Notes: a model not told the origin generated them from the sequence alone. DNA of 64,000 nucleotides from JAEUQQ01 sp963697285 (GCA_963697285.1 CAVONI010000012.1:1-64000); one strand, 5' to 3'; positions 1 to 9,451 are shown, counted from the stretch's first letter. A program made the numbers and translations.

Positions 1-1103
1 GCTGCGGGGTCTGTGTGACCTGGAGGTACTCGCGCCGCACGCATACCTGCCCGGAGCAAGAACGCTCGGCGTTCCGGCGCGACACGCCAGGCTCGCCCGG
101 ATGCCTCGCAAGGACGTGATTGGGTGGCATCGACACCACCTACATGAGGCAGTACTACGTGCCGAAAGTCGACTCCCTTGGCGTGCCTCTCTTCTTCGCC
201 TCGCTGCTGCCCCACCGGCAGCTGCTCGCGTCGGCGGACGTGATCCTGGCGTCGTGGGCGTATCCGGATGCCTGCGCCGTGCTGCTGATGGCAAAGACAC
301 TCGGCAAGCCGTGCTGCGTGAAGGTGCACGGGTCAGACCTCAACGTCGAGGCGCGGAACATCAGTTCGCCCGCAGCATCATGCGACGCATCCTGCCACGT
401 GCCGACGCCATCTTCGGCGTCTCACGGCCCCTCTGCGCGACCTGCTTCTGGAACTCGGTGTACCGGCCGAGCGCATTCACCTCGTGCGCAACGGCGTTGA
501 CAAGGAACTGTTCCACCCGAGGGAACGTTCCGACGCCCGACGCAGACTCGGACTGTCGATCGACCGCAGGCTGCTGCTGTACGTCGGCAATCTCAAGGAA
601 TCGAAGGGGCTCGGCGAGTTGATGGCAGCCTTCGACAGCCTTGCGACGAGTTGGCCGACGCTTGACCTCGCCGTGGTGGGAGGCGGCGACTGGGAGGGCC
701 GGCTGAGAAGATGGGCCGCTCCGTACGGTGAGCGCGTCAAGATGCTGGGTGAGCTGCGAGCACAGCGACGGTGGCCGAGTGGCTCGGCGCCTGCGACGCG
801 CTTGTCCTGCCGAGTTGGCGGGAGGGCACACCAAACGCCCTGCTCGAGGCGATGGCGAGCGGCCGGCCGGTCGTCGCCACCCGCGTCGGAGGGGTTCCCG
901 ACGTGGTCGCACCCCACGCCGGTGTCCTGGTCGCACCGCACGATGCGCCCGCCCTCGCAACAGCGATCACCGACGTCATGCGGCGATCGTGGGATGCCGG
1001 CCGGATTCGTGACTCAGGGGCAGGTGGATGGGACGAAGGTGCCGCCGTGATGCACGGCGTTCTCGAGCGCGTGCACGCCGCGACGCTCAGCAGACAGCGG
1101 TAG
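1..1103 (+). pseudogene. GT4 glycosyltransferase, 5'-truncated and frameshifted
   Basis: A group-1 (GT4) glycosyltransferase, expected to act in exopolysaccharide assembly. The beginning lies outside the window. The reading passes through four frame changes, near 119, 358, 432 and 755, while family-like sequence continues throughout: SRPLRDLLLELGVP, LLYVGNLKESKG, the donor-binding segment WREGTPNALLEAMASG and then GRPVVATRVGGVPDVV. The last three breaks are each explained by one missing base and the first by one extra base. The stop is TAG at 1101-1103. It converges on the exosortase operon, a common partner of such glycosyltransferases. Because conservation persists across every break, assembly errors are more likely than decay, though a real pseudogene cannot be excluded. 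The family call is firm; the acceptor sugar is unknown. Confidence 0.8.
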
Positions 1104-1164
1104 CCTCGCGTTCGCGCACACGGCGATCAACTCGCTGACTGACTACGACTTCTTCCGCGGACGG

Positions 1165-1809
1165 CTACCGCACCGCTGCCGGATCGGGCTGGGCCGACAA
1201 GGTCGGTGCCTTCCGCAGGCTCGCCACCGCCTCACGGAGCAACGCCAGCGCCGGCTGCTGTTCGAGCGGACCCGACGGTGGCGTGCGGTCCTGCACGTAG
1301 ACCAGCGTCATGGCCTGGCGCCCGCGCACGAGCATCTCGGCGGCCAGGCGCACCTGGTGGAGATACGGATTCCGGACGAAGGCTCCGTCGGCCAGGAGCG
1401 CGTAGATCACGAGATCGCGGTTCTGATCGATACCGCGCAGGACGAACACGGGATCGCCGTCAGGCGTCACCCACGGGCTGCCCGAATCCAGCGACGACTC
1501 CGGGTAGCTGATCGCCAGCTCCGGATGGTGGAAGACGGTCTTCAGGTCGAAGGTCCGGACGACCGTCAGCCGGAGTCCGTTCTCGGCGCCATACCGCCGG
1601 TCAATCCAGTCGTCCGTCGCAAAGCGCCGGCGCCCCCACGTCGCGTTGTGCTCCTGGGGACTCGACGTCAGCCCCGACAACACCACCGGCACATGCGAGG
1701 CCCGCCATCCGTCGTCCACGGTCCAGTGCATGTAGGTGTGCACGACCGTCGGAACGGCAGCCAACAGGAGCACCACGAGCACAGCCGCTGCACGCCGCGT
1801 GGAGATCAT
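1165..1809 (-). CDS. epsI: EpsI-type exosortase-associated protein
   Basis: A 214-residue protein with one N-terminal membrane segment (about residues 5-23, AAAVLVVLLLAAV) and an extracytoplasmic domain. EpsI proteins (DUF3485 type) accompany exosortases and are sometimes fused to their C-terminus; their biochemical role is unsettled. The ATG at 1809 overlaps the exosortase stop by four bases (ATGA), so the two are translationally coupled and this is the last gene of the operon. The longer open frame upstream of this ATG only runs through exosortase sequence and was rejected. The call rests on position and size as much as on sequence, because no unmistakable motif is visible. Confidence 0.75.
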   Translation of the reverse strand: MISTRRAAAVLVVLLLAAVPTVVHTYMHWTVDDGWRASHVPVVLSGLTSSPQEHNATWGRRRFATDDWIDRRYGAENGLRLTVVRTFDLKTVFHHPELAISYPESSLDSGSPWVTPDGDPVFVLRGIDQNRDLVIYALLADGAFVRNPYLHQVRLAAEMLVRGRQAMTLVYVQDRTPPSGPLEQQPALALLREAVASLRKAPTLSAQPDPAAVR

Positions 1810-2666
1810 CGCGCCGCCTTCGCCTTCTGCTTCGGCGTCCCAATCCAGAAGATCACCGGCAACGCCAGGGCGAACGTGAACAGGCCAGAGATGGTGTGCA
1901 GCGAGGTCGCCAGCACGTCGGTGCCCTGCCACTGCACCAGCAAGACGAGGATGACCACCCGCAGGATGTTGGCCACGATCGCGATCGGCGCGGCCAGCAC
2001 GAGCACCGCCACGCGCCGCGGCCAACTGTCACAGAAGTACGCCGTGAGCATTGCGACCGTCATCGACGCATAGAGCGTTGAAAAGCCGCTGCACGCGTCG
2101 GCCACTTCGAGGCTGGCCGTGGCGAGGTGCAGCGTCGTCTGTTCGGAGTACACCGGGATCCCGAGCAGCGGCACCAGCGTCGCGGTCGCGGCCGTCGCGA
2201 TGTGGCGGAGCACCAGGTGCAGGTTGCTGGTCAGCGCCAGCGGAATGGGCAGCATGAACACGAGGAACGCGAGCGGGAACGCGATGCGCTGCGTGCGGGC
2301 CGCGCCAAGGAACAGCAGCGACAGCCCCGGCAGCAGCAGGACGATGGACGCGGCCGATGCCAGCTGGGTGTTCATGGCCGCATCGACGGCGTGAATCAGC
2401 AGCGCCGGCACGAGGAACGCGAACCCCCACGCGCTCGATGCGCGGGGCCAGTCGCGCGTCCGCTTCAACTCGTCCCACGCAAACCACATGGCGAGGGGCG
2501 GGATGAACATCCCGTGGGCGTTGTGCCACACCGACAGGGTCCACCGCCCCCACAGCCACATGACCGTGGGCGCGTACAGGAACACCACGAGCGCGAGCAC
2601 GCCGGCCAACAGCGCCGGCTGCCAGGGCTCGCGATCGACGACGGGCGTTCGGGCCTCTGCTGCCAC
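1806..2666 (-). CDS. Exosortase (PEP-CTERM transpeptidase)
   Basis: A 286-residue polytopic membrane protein with about eight hydrophobic segments. It is predicted to cleave PEP-CTERM sorting signals at the inner membrane and pass the substrate on towards the surface. The three residues expected of exosortases are present: Cys192 in ADACSGFSTLYASM, Arg236 in VANILRVVIL and His257 in SLHTISG. The N-terminal HNAHGMFIPP segment is also typical. It is followed by EpsI with a 4-base overlap and preceded, 8 bases away, by a TPR lipoprotein. Two PEP-CTERM substrates lie 6-8 kb away. The sequence alone does not show which exosortase subtype this is. Confidence 0.93.
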   Translation of the reverse strand: MAAEARTPVVDREPWQPALLAGVLALVVFLYAPTVMWLWGRWTLSVWHNAHGMFIPPLAMWFAWDELKRTRDWPRASSAWGFAFLVPALLIHAVDAAMNTQLASAASIVLLLPGLSLLFLGAARTQRIAFPLAFLVFMLPIPLALTSNLHLVLRHIATAATATLVPLLGIPVYSEQTTLHLATASLEVADACSGFSTLYASMTVAMLTAYFCDSWPRRVAVLVLAAPIAIVANILRVVILVLLVQWQGTDVLATSLHTISGLFTFALALPVIFWIGTPKQKAKAAR

Positions 2667-2674
2667 GGTTGCCG

Positions 2675-4957
2675 CTAGCTGCCGGTCTGCTGCAGGAGCT
2701 TCCGCGCCTCGTCGGCACCGGGGAAGTCGGCCTTGAGCTTCAGCGCGGCGTTGAGCGACTTGCGGCCCTTCTCCCAGTCACCCGCCTTGATGTACGTCTG
2801 TCCCAGGCGGTAGTGGTACTCCGGGTTGTTCGGTGCCTGGTCGACCGCCGACTCGAACAACGGCACGGCCTGGGTGAACAACCCCTTCTTGAAGTAGACC
2901 CAGCCCAGCGTGTCGTTGACCTCGGAGTTGTTCGGCAACTGCTCCTTGGCCACCTGCGCGTACTGCAGCGCGAGGTCGAGGTTCTCGCCGCTCTCGGCGT
3001 ACATCCACGCGAGGTTGTTGGCCGCCACGGCCGCCCGGTTGTCGATCTGCAGGATGCCTTCATACCGCTTGCGCGCCTCGTCGTTCTTGCCCTGCCCCTG
3101 CAGGATCATCGCGACGAGCGTGGGCGCCGCAATCGACTTCGGCTGCATCTTCGCCAGCGTGTCGAACTCGGTGATGGCCTGATCGAGCTTGCGCTGCGCG
3201 AGGAAGACCTGGCCGAGCATGCCGTAGGCGGGCAGGTTGTTGGGATCGACCTCGATGGCCGTGCGCAACACCTTCTCGGCCGCGGGCATGTCGCGCACCG
3301 TCGCGTACAACCTCGCGGCCAGCATCAGCACCTGCGGATTCCGCGGCGCCGCCGTGAGCGCGCGATCGATGCGGGCGCGCGCGTCGGCCGGCTTCTGCTG
3401 CCCGATGTCGGTCGCCACGAGACCCGCGAGCGCCTCGAAGGTGTTGGGCATCAGGGCGTCGGCCTCCATGAACGACGTGCGGGCCGCGGCGAAGTCGCGT
3501 CGCGCGAGCGCGAGCGTGCCGAACTGCACGTGCACGGGTGGCGCCTTCGGGTACTTCTCGAGCAGCGCCTTCAGCTCGGCCTCGGCCTTGCCGAAGTCGC
3601 CCTTCGCAATCAGCGTGCGCGCGAACGCCAGACGCACGACCGGGTTCTCGGGATCGCTGCGAATGGCCTGCTCCGAGTACGACGAGGCCCCCGTCGAATC
3701 GCCGCGAATCAGTGCGAGCCGCGACAGCTGCAGTTGTGCCGCCACCGCCCTGGGGTTGACCTTGAGCACTTCCTGGTAGGCCGTCTGCGCGTCGTCGTAG
3801 TTGAAGCGCGCCGCCTGTGCCGTCCCGAGCGCGTATTGCGCCGACGCGTCCTGTGGATTGGCCTTCGTGGCCTTCGTGAACTCGGTGACTGCCTCCGCGA
3901 GCTTCCCCTCGGACGCGAGGAACCGACCCTTCAGCACCAATGCCTGGACGTTGTTCGGGTCGCTTGCGAGCAACCCGTCGAGCCGGCTGTGCGCCTCGTT
4001 TGGCTTCTTCTGGCTGTACTCGATGGCCGCGAGCCGCACGGTCGCTGGGCCCTTCCCCATCCGATCGGTCGCCAGGCCGTTGAGGATCTTCACGGCATCG
4101 TCGATCTTGTTCGTCGACGCGTAGAAGTCGGCCAGTTGCAGCTTGGGTTCCGGCGTGGTCGCCACCTTCGCGAGTTCCTCGAGGAGCGGCTGCGCCTCGG
4201 GGAGGCGGTTCGTCGACAGGTAGAACGTCGAGAGTGCCCGCATCGCCAGCTGGTTCGTGGGCTCGAGCTGCAGCGCCGTCTTGAGCGACGCCTCGGCCTC
4301 GGCCGGACGCCCGCTCGACCAGTAGAAGTTGGCGAGCGCGAGGTGGGCCGAGATCGACTTCGGCTCGACCTCCACGGCCTTCTTGAACGCCGCCTCGGCC
4401 TCGTCGCGGTTCCCGCGGACCAGCTGGAGCGCGCCGAGATTCGAGTAGCCGCGTCCCTGCGCCGGGTCGAGCCTGATGGCGTCCTCGATCTCGCGCACGG
4501 CCCCCTCGAGATCCTTGAGGCCGGCCGTCGAGTTGGCGAGCAGGATCTGCGCGTCAACCGCCTTCGGGTTCAGCGCGAGTGCCTTCTGCGCGCGTCCCTT
4601 GGCGTCTTCGTACTGGCCCGCGAGGAGCAGGAGTGTTCCGGCCTTGACCTGGGCGTCGGCGTTCTCGGGCAGCAGGTCGGCCGCGCGCACGTACTCGCGG
4701 AACGCACCGCGCAGGTCACCGAGCCTGGCGTAGCTCTCAGCGAGCTTGAAACGCGCCTCGCCGAACTTCTCGTCGACCTTGATGGCGTTGCGATACTCGA
4801 CGACCGCCTCGGCGAACTTGCCCTGATCGAAGAGGGCATTGCCGCGGGCGAGGATCTCGCGTTTCTCGACGTCGGGGTCCTTCGAGCACGCGGCGACGCT
4901 GAGGATGGTGAGGCAGACCGCGCACGCGGCCGCAAATCGACGAAGGCTGGTTGGCAT
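2675..4957 (-). CDS. PrsT-like TPR lipoprotein of the exosortase locus
   Basis: A 760-residue lipoprotein made almost entirely of tetratricopeptide repeats (about 20, e.g. ALFDQGKFAEAVVEYRNAI), matching the long TPR proteins (PrsT type) found beside exosortases and polysaccharide genes. They are thought to act as periplasmic or envelope scaffolds in polymer export. The ATG at 4957 was chosen because it starts a lipoprotein signal, MPTSLRRFAAACAVCLTILS then VAAC, with the acylated cysteine at residue 24; the open frame further upstream has no signal. Eight bases separate it from the exosortase. It is a diverged paralogue of the TPR lipoprotein ending at 5716. Confidence 0.88.
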   Translation of the reverse strand: MPTSLRRFAAACAVCLTILSVAACSKDPDVEKREILARGNALFDQGKFAEAVVEYRNAIKVDEKFGEARFKLAESYARLGDLRGAFREYVRAADLLPENADAQVKAGTLLLLAGQYEDAKGRAQKALALNPKAVDAQILLANSTAGLKDLEGAVREIEDAIRLDPAQGRGYSNLGALQLVRGNRDEAEAAFKKAVEVEPKSISAHLALANFYWSSGRPAEAEASLKTALQLEPTNQLAMRALSTFYLSTNRLPEAQPLLEELAKVATTPEPKLQLADFYASTNKIDDAVKILNGLATDRMGKGPATVRLAAIEYSQKKPNEAHSRLDGLLASDPNNVQALVLKGRFLASEGKLAEAVTEFTKATKANPQDASAQYALGTAQAARFNYDDAQTAYQEVLKVNPRAVAAQLQLSRLALIRGDSTGASSYSEQAIRSDPENPVVRLAFARTLIAKGDFGKAEAELKALLEKYPKAPPVHVQFGTLALARRDFAAARTSFMEADALMPNTFEALAGLVATDIGQQKPADARARIDRALTAAPRNPQVLMLAARLYATVRDMPAAEKVLRTAIEVDPNNLPAYGMLGQVFLAQRKLDQAITEFDTLAKMQPKSIAAPTLVAMILQGQGKNDEARKRYEGILQIDNRAAVAANNLAWMYAESGENLDLALQYAQVAKEQLPNNSEVNDTLGWVYFKKGLFTQAVPLFESAVDQAPNNPEYHYRLGQTYIKAGDWEKGRKSLNAALKLKADFPGADEARKLLQQTGS

Positions 4958-5116
4958 ATGAGGCTGGCCCTCCGGACACTTCCGGTAGGATAGCGGAGTA
5001 ATCGGCGATCTGCGCCGACCCATTATTTCGGTCGCAGACCGCAATCGCGTTACCCTTCGACTCTCTTCGACCCGGTTGAGTGCGCGAAAAGCTCAGGGTT
5101 CACGAAAACGTCGCGG

Positions 5117-5716
5117 TCAGCCCCGCAAGCGGCCCCGCCACGCATAGCTCACCACGGCCGCCGACTCGCGGGCCACGTACCACCATCCCTCGAGCGACGT
5201 CCACCACCACCGGGGATCGAGGCGCGAGAACGCCTCGGCCGATGTCACGCCGACCTCGATGCCCGTTCCGGCGGCGGCCATCCTGAACGCCATCAGCGCG
5301 CGGCGGGTGTGGAACGCTGACGTCACGATCGCGATGCGCCGCCACGCGACAGTCTTCGCGTGCTCGACGACCACCTCGGCCTCGCCCCAGGTGCCGTCTC
5401 TGCGACCGAGCGACACCTCGACGATGCGCCGTCCGTCGACGCCGAGGTAGTTCAGCCACGCGGGGCGCCGGCCGCAGTCGATGCAGTTGAACGGGCCGAC
5501 CTCCGAGGGCACGGTCAACACCACCTGCGCCAGCGGCCACCTGCGCGCGGCAGCGGCGGCCGCCGGCAGGCGTTCCCACTCGTGGCTGGCGAGGACGACG
5601 ATGGCATCGGGGCGGTCGATGTCGGCGTGCGCAACCAGCAGGCGGGCCGGCGCGATGGCACCAATCAGCAGCACCAGTGCCAGTCCCACGCCGGCCACAC
5701 GAGCACGACGCGCCAC
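5117..5716 (-). CDS. YdcF/SanA-type (DUF218) envelope protein
   Basis: A 199-residue protein with an N-terminal membrane anchor (about residues 8-28) followed by a DUF218 domain. Recognisable parts are DAIVVLASHEWERLPAA, the acidic WGEAEVVVEHAKT and IVTSAFHTRRALMAFRMA, which carries the conserved S-x2-H-x2-R segment. Family members (YdcF, SanA, ElyC) act in envelope and cell-wall homeostasis; the reaction is mostly undefined. It starts with GTG at 5716, sharing one base with the TAG of the upstream TPR gene (TAGTG), so it is probably translated by termination-reinitiation. A 159-bp gap follows before the next TPR lipoprotein. A role in handling a lipid-linked sugar intermediate is inference from context. 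Confidence 0.8.
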   Translation of the reverse strand: MARRARVAGVGLALVLLIGAIAPARLLVAHADIDRPDAIVVLASHEWERLPAAAAAARRWPLAQVVLTVPSEVGPFNCIDCGRRPAWLNYLGVDGRRIVEVSLGRRDGTWGEAEVVVEHAKTVAWRRIAIVTSAFHTRRALMAFRMAAAGTGIEVGVTSAEAFSRLDPRWWWTSLEGWWYVARESAAVVSYAWRGRLRG

Positions 5717-8004
5717 TACTTCAGTTCAGCCAGCGAACGCTTCGCCTGCTCGGCGTTGGCGCCCTTGGGTTCGAGCATGATCGCCTTCTGGAGCGCCTCG
5801 CGGGCGCCGTCCTTGTTTTCAGCCAGGGCGCGCGCCTGTCCGAGGTGCAACCAGAAGTCCGCCCGGTTGGGCTTCGTCTGCGTGGCGAACGAGAACATCT
5901 GACCTGCCTGCACGCCCAGCCCCTTCTTCAGGTAGGCCATCCCGAGCGTATCGGTGATGTCGGGATCGTTCGGCAGCAGGCGTTTCGCCGTCTGCGCATG
6001 GTTGAGCGCAACGTCGACGTTCCCACCACTCTCGAGCAGCAGCATGGCGAGGTTGTTGGCGGCGATGGGCGACTCAGGCTGCCTGGCCAGGAGCTCCTCG
6101 TAGACCGTCTGCGCTTCTCGTGGTTTCCCCTGCAGTTGCAGGATGATCCCGAGCATGGTCGGCGGACCAATCGCCTTCGGCTGTGCCTTGGCCAACGCCT
6201 TGAACTTGTCTGCGGCGTCGGCGAGCCGGCCCTGCTGGAAGTACAACCCCGCGAGCGGCTCGTAGGCACGCAAGTCGTCGGGCGCGGCAGCGATGGCCCT
6301 ATTGAGGAGTTCTTCAGCCTGCTTCCAGTCTCGCGCGGCCATGTGGACTCGCGCCGCCAGGAGCAGCACGCCGGGATCCCGGGGCGACGTGGCGAGGCGA
6401 CGAGTGACGAGGCCGATCGCGGTCGGGATCCGACCAGCGTCGATCTCGAGCCCCACCAGGCCGGCGAACGCCTCGTACGAAGCCGGCGCCAACTCGCTCG
6501 CCCTGGTGTAAGCCAGTCGGGCCGACTCGCGGTCACCCTTGAGCTGAGCGATGGATCCAGCGAGTACTTGCACCTCCGCGACATTGCCCGCGCCCGCCAG
6601 AACCGGCTTCAGCGCCTCTTCGGCAGCGCCGACGTCACGCTTGGCCACGAGTGCCTTGGCGAGCGCCACCCGAGGCAACGGCGCCTCGGGCAACAAGCGG
6701 ACCGCGTCAGCCGCGAAGTTCACCGCAGCATCGAGGTCCCCGCGACGCAGTGCCAGCGTCGACAGCAGGGTCTTCGGCCTTGCCGCGGATGGGGCGAGCC
6801 GCTCAGCTTCGCGCAGGGCGGTGACGGCTTCGTCCGGCTGTCCCCGGTCGAGCTGAATCGCACCCACGAGGTAGTGCCCTTCAGCCCATTGGGGCGTCGA
6901 AGCGACCGACGCCTTCGCCGCGGCCAGGGCCTCGTCGAGTTTGCCATCGGCGAACAGCATGCGCGCGCGCATCGCGCTCACCTCGGCAGCGCCCTTCGAG
7001 CGTCCTGCCGCAGTCTCGAGGCGCTTGTACGCAGTGTCCTTCTGGCCAGCCTGGTACTCGAGGTTCGCCAGCCTGACACTCGCCATGGTGCCTACCACTT
7101 CGTTCGCGACGAGAGGTTCGAGGACGCCTCTTGCCTGGGCGAGGCTCCCCTCACGGGCATACAGGTCGGCCAACGCGAAGCCAACGACCGCGTCGTCGGG
7201 CTTTGCGCTCATGAGCTTCTCGAGGTATGGCTTTGCCTCGGCCTGACGTCCGCTCAGCGTATAGAAGAACGCCAGGTTGCGTGCGACCGCGTCTGAGGGG
7301 TCGACGTCCAGGGCCGCCTTCAGCACGCGCTCCACGTCGTCGGGGCGACCGACCGACCAGTAGAAGTTGGCGAGCCCCAGATGCGCATCGACCGACTTGG
7401 GAGCCACCACGACCGCGTTCTTGAAGGACGCTTCCGCCTCGACGATGTTGCCGCGCCGCCGCTCGATGGCGCCGAGTGCCGCCTGCAGGCCGGGCTCCTG
7501 GGGAAGTTCCTTCGCGGCCGCGGTAATCGTCGCGACGATGTCGTCGGGCTGGCTGAGGCCTGCGCTTGCGTTGCCAAGCAGCATGAGCGCATCGACGTTG
7601 CGCAGGTCGCGCTTCAACACGCCCCTGGCGCGTTCGGCGGCGTCCTCGAAGCCGCCGCCGAGGAGCAGCAGGCGACCCGCATGAAGCTGCACGTCATTCC
7701 GATCGGGCAGGAGGTCGGCCGCTCGGCTTGCCTCTTGTATTGCCCGCACCCCGTCGCCTGCTGCAAGGTAGGCCATGGACAGGCGGTACCGAGCTTCGCC
7801 CGAGCGCGGATCGGCGGCCACGGCGTTTCGGTACTCGATGACCGCATCGGTGTATTTGCCCTGTTCAGAGAGCGCATCGCCTTTCGCCAGGTGCCCGGCG
7901 AGTGCCTGGGTCTTGTCCTGGCCACAGGCCAGCATCAGGCACGAGACCAACACCACCGTGGCCACTGTGCCGCCCACCCCAACCGAACGACGTTGCATCC
8001 GCAT
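5716..8004 (-). CDS. PrsT-like TPR lipoprotein, first gene of the exosortase operon
   Basis: A 762-residue TPR lipoprotein with about 20 repeats (e.g. ALSEQGKYTDAVIEYRNAVA). The signal peptide ends CLMLAC, giving an acylated cysteine, so an inner- or outer-membrane-anchored periplasmic protein is expected. The ATG at 8004 has GGAGG eight bases upstream. A second ATG two codons on is possible, and the open frame continuing upstream lacks a signal. It leads the minus-strand operon and is divergent from the PEP-CTERM genes. It resembles the TPR lipoprotein at 2675-4957 along its whole length, so the operon holds two diverged copies, perhaps assembling as a pair. About 400 bp lie between its start and the PEP-CTERM gene. 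Confidence 0.87.
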   Translation of the reverse strand: MRMQRRSVGVGGTVATVVLVSCLMLACGQDKTQALAGHLAKGDALSEQGKYTDAVIEYRNAVAADPRSGEARYRLSMAYLAAGDGVRAIQEASRAADLLPDRNDVQLHAGRLLLLGGGFEDAAERARGVLKRDLRNVDALMLLGNASAGLSQPDDIVATITAAAKELPQEPGLQAALGAIERRRGNIVEAEASFKNAVVVAPKSVDAHLGLANFYWSVGRPDDVERVLKAALDVDPSDAVARNLAFFYTLSGRQAEAKPYLEKLMSAKPDDAVVGFALADLYAREGSLAQARGVLEPLVANEVVGTMASVRLANLEYQAGQKDTAYKRLETAAGRSKGAAEVSAMRARMLFADGKLDEALAAAKASVASTPQWAEGHYLVGAIQLDRGQPDEAVTALREAERLAPSAARPKTLLSTLALRRGDLDAAVNFAADAVRLLPEAPLPRVALAKALVAKRDVGAAEEALKPVLAGAGNVAEVQVLAGSIAQLKGDRESARLAYTRASELAPASYEAFAGLVGLEIDAGRIPTAIGLVTRRLATSPRDPGVLLLAARVHMAARDWKQAEELLNRAIAAAPDDLRAYEPLAGLYFQQGRLADAADKFKALAKAQPKAIGPPTMLGIILQLQGKPREAQTVYEELLARQPESPIAANNLAMLLLESGGNVDVALNHAQTAKRLLPNDPDITDTLGMAYLKKGLGVQAGQMFSFATQTKPNRADFWLHLGQARALAENKDGAREALQKAIMLEPKGANAEQAKRSLAELK

Positions 8005-8304
8005 TCCTGATCCCTCCGGACTGGCGCGGCAGGGCCTCGTGCGGCCATACTGCGGCAGTGGCTGACAGCCAGACTGGCGGCGCCAGTCTAGCACCGTGTC
8101 GGGGAGTCCGGTGCGCGCCGGCGCACGCGCCGGTGCGCCGGGTGTTCTGCGCGTCGCCGCTCGCCGGGAGACGGGTGCCGGTCGATGATCCGAATCGCTT
8201 CGAGCCAGAACAAAAGTCTCTCTCAAGGCAGACTACATCCACGCCATGGAGGCATCGTACGAAGATTCTGGCCGTAAATTCGAGGATCGAGGCCGGCGCG
8301 CCGT

Positions 8305-8320
8305 CGGCACGTCGCTTGCT
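8305..8320 (+). promoter_or_regulatory. Sigma-54-type promoter of PEP-CTERM gene 1
   Basis: The sequence CGGCACGTCGCTTGCT matches the sigma-54 consensus (TGGCACG, four bases, TTGC then A or T) at every position but the first T. The invariant GG (8306-8307) and GC (8318-8319) are ten bases apart. The inferred transcript start, near 8331, is just ahead of the leader hairpin. A sigma-54 activator is encoded at 13878-15044. GG-N10-GC alone is common in GC-rich DNA; the added matches to GCAC and TTGC carry the weight here. Confidence 0.6.
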
Positions 8321-8343
8321 GGTGTATGGGCACAGGCCCGGTG

Positions 8344-8399
8344 CTTCTCACACGTGTTAACCGGGCTTCAGCATTGCCATTCGCATCACGTGTGGGAGG
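8344..8399 (+). promoter_or_regulatory. Leader hairpin covering the ribosome binding site of PEP-CTERM gene 1
   Basis: A 13-base arm CTTCTCACACGTG (8344-8356) can pair with CACGTGTGGGAGG (8387-8399) with only two G-U pairs, enclosing a 30-base loop. The 3' arm contains the GGAGG Shine-Dalgarno sequence of the gene starting at 8407, so the fold would hide the ribosome binding site. The same structure precedes the second PEP-CTERM gene. Confidence 0.6.
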
Positions 8400-8406
8400 A
8401 GAGAGA

Positions 8407-9094
8407 ATGAGGAATATGAAGACTGCAATTGCGGCACTCGCCAGTGTGGCCGTGCTCGTCGTGTCTGCCCCTGCTGCCAACGCGGCGTTCGTGATGACGC
8501 TGTCTGACGGCGTCAACACGGCGACCGTGACTGACGGCGTTGCCAACCCTCTTGACGGCATGGTGACCTACAGCGGCGTGCTGGGGGCGGGCGCCTGGAT
8601 CGTCAACGTCACGACGGGCCTTTCCAAGCCGATTTTCCCGAACAACGACGGCTTCGCGAAGATGGACCTCAACTCGGTCAACGTCACTTCGGCGGCGGGC
8701 GGTAACCTGTCGATTTGGATGACCGACACCGACTTCGTGGTTTCGCGGCCCGGCACGCTGATTGGCAGGGTCGGCGGGACGACGAACGGCACGACCAGCT
8801 TCGTCGCGTGCAAGGACGAGAACAACGCCCAGAACGTCAACTGCAATGGCCTTACCCCCATTGTGAATCTCGGTCCGTTCAGCGCCGGGCGCGTTCTCGG
8901 ATACGAAGATGGCGAACCATGGGCCGCTTGGCAACTACTCGATGACCCTCGGCGCCTTCATCACGCATAGCGCGCTCGCAGGGCAGAGCACGAGCTTCAA
9001 CTTCGAGGTCACGAACATTCCCGAGCCGGCGAGCATGCTGCTCCTCGGCATGGGCATGCTTGGCGCGGGCGTCTTCGCTCGTCGCCGCCGTTAG
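8407..9094 (+). CDS. PEP-CTERM surface protein 1 (one frame break)
   Basis: An exported protein of about 229 residues: a signal peptide (MRNMKTAIAALASVAVLVVS), a beta-rich body beginning AAFVMTLSDGVNTA, and a C-terminal sorting signal with NIPEPASMLLLG, a hydrophobic stretch and RRRR. It is the expected substrate of the exosortase at 1806-2666. The frame changes near 8888: removing one G from the GGG at 8887-8889 restores SAGAFSDTKMANHGPLGNYS, which matches the tandem paralogue at 9516-10208. Without that correction the protein ends early at 8970 and loses its sorting signal. The ATG at 8407 follows GGAGGAGAGA. A 14-bp terminator stem follows. Confidence 0.85.
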
Positions 9095-9139
9095 TTCCAG
9101 GTCACCAGGCGAAACAAGCGTTCTCGTCTCGACTCACAC

Positions 9140-9171
9140 CAAGGGGGCGCCCGCAATCGGGCGTCCCCTTG
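9140..9171 (+). terminator. Hairpin terminator after PEP-CTERM gene 1
   Basis: A 14-bp stem with one G-U pair and a CAAT loop (left arm CAAGGGGGCGCCCG) lies 46 bases after the stop. There is no strong T run, so rho-independent action is likely but not certain. The stem resembles the one at 10241-10272. Confidence 0.6.
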
Positions 9172-9413
9172 TGCTGTACGGCGGCTGCAAGAGGCGGCCG
9201 CCCATCCCCGCCCCACGGCACCGCCGCAGCCTTATCGAGGTAACGCGCTCCGAGGCACCCAGCCTCCGACGAACGCGAGGCGCTCGCTCCATCGTCATGC
9301 GGGCGCCTTCCCGAGAAACATAAGTCTGCGTTTTTGCAGACTAAACACTGCCATATTTTGGCGACTTCTGTATTACGCTCACAGATACGGCCATATTTAG
9401 CGGCACTGTCAAT

Positions 9414-9429
9414 GGGTATGCTGTTTGCT
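9414..9429 (+). promoter_or_regulatory. Possible sigma-54-type promoter of PEP-CTERM gene 2
   Basis: GG (9415-9416) and GC (9427-9428) are exactly ten bases apart, with a good -12 element (TTTGCT) but a weaker -24 element (GGTATG). The main support is position: the GC is 24 bases from the leader hairpin here and 25 bases at gene 1, although the surrounding sequence is different. Confidence 0.4.
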
Positions 9430-9451
9430 TTACACATAGCGAAGCTCGGTG

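Noticed and set aside
2669..4993. A 774-residue plus-strand open frame opposite the TPR lipoprotein
   Set aside because: It mirrors the codon structure of the true gene, has extreme Arg/Leu composition and no motif; the minus-strand TPR lipoprotein with signal and repeats explains the region.
8100..8160. A GC-rich palindrome upstream of PEP-CTERM gene 1 as a terminator
   Set aside because: It lies between divergent starts and has no T run or preceding gene end; it may only reflect GC-rich sequence.
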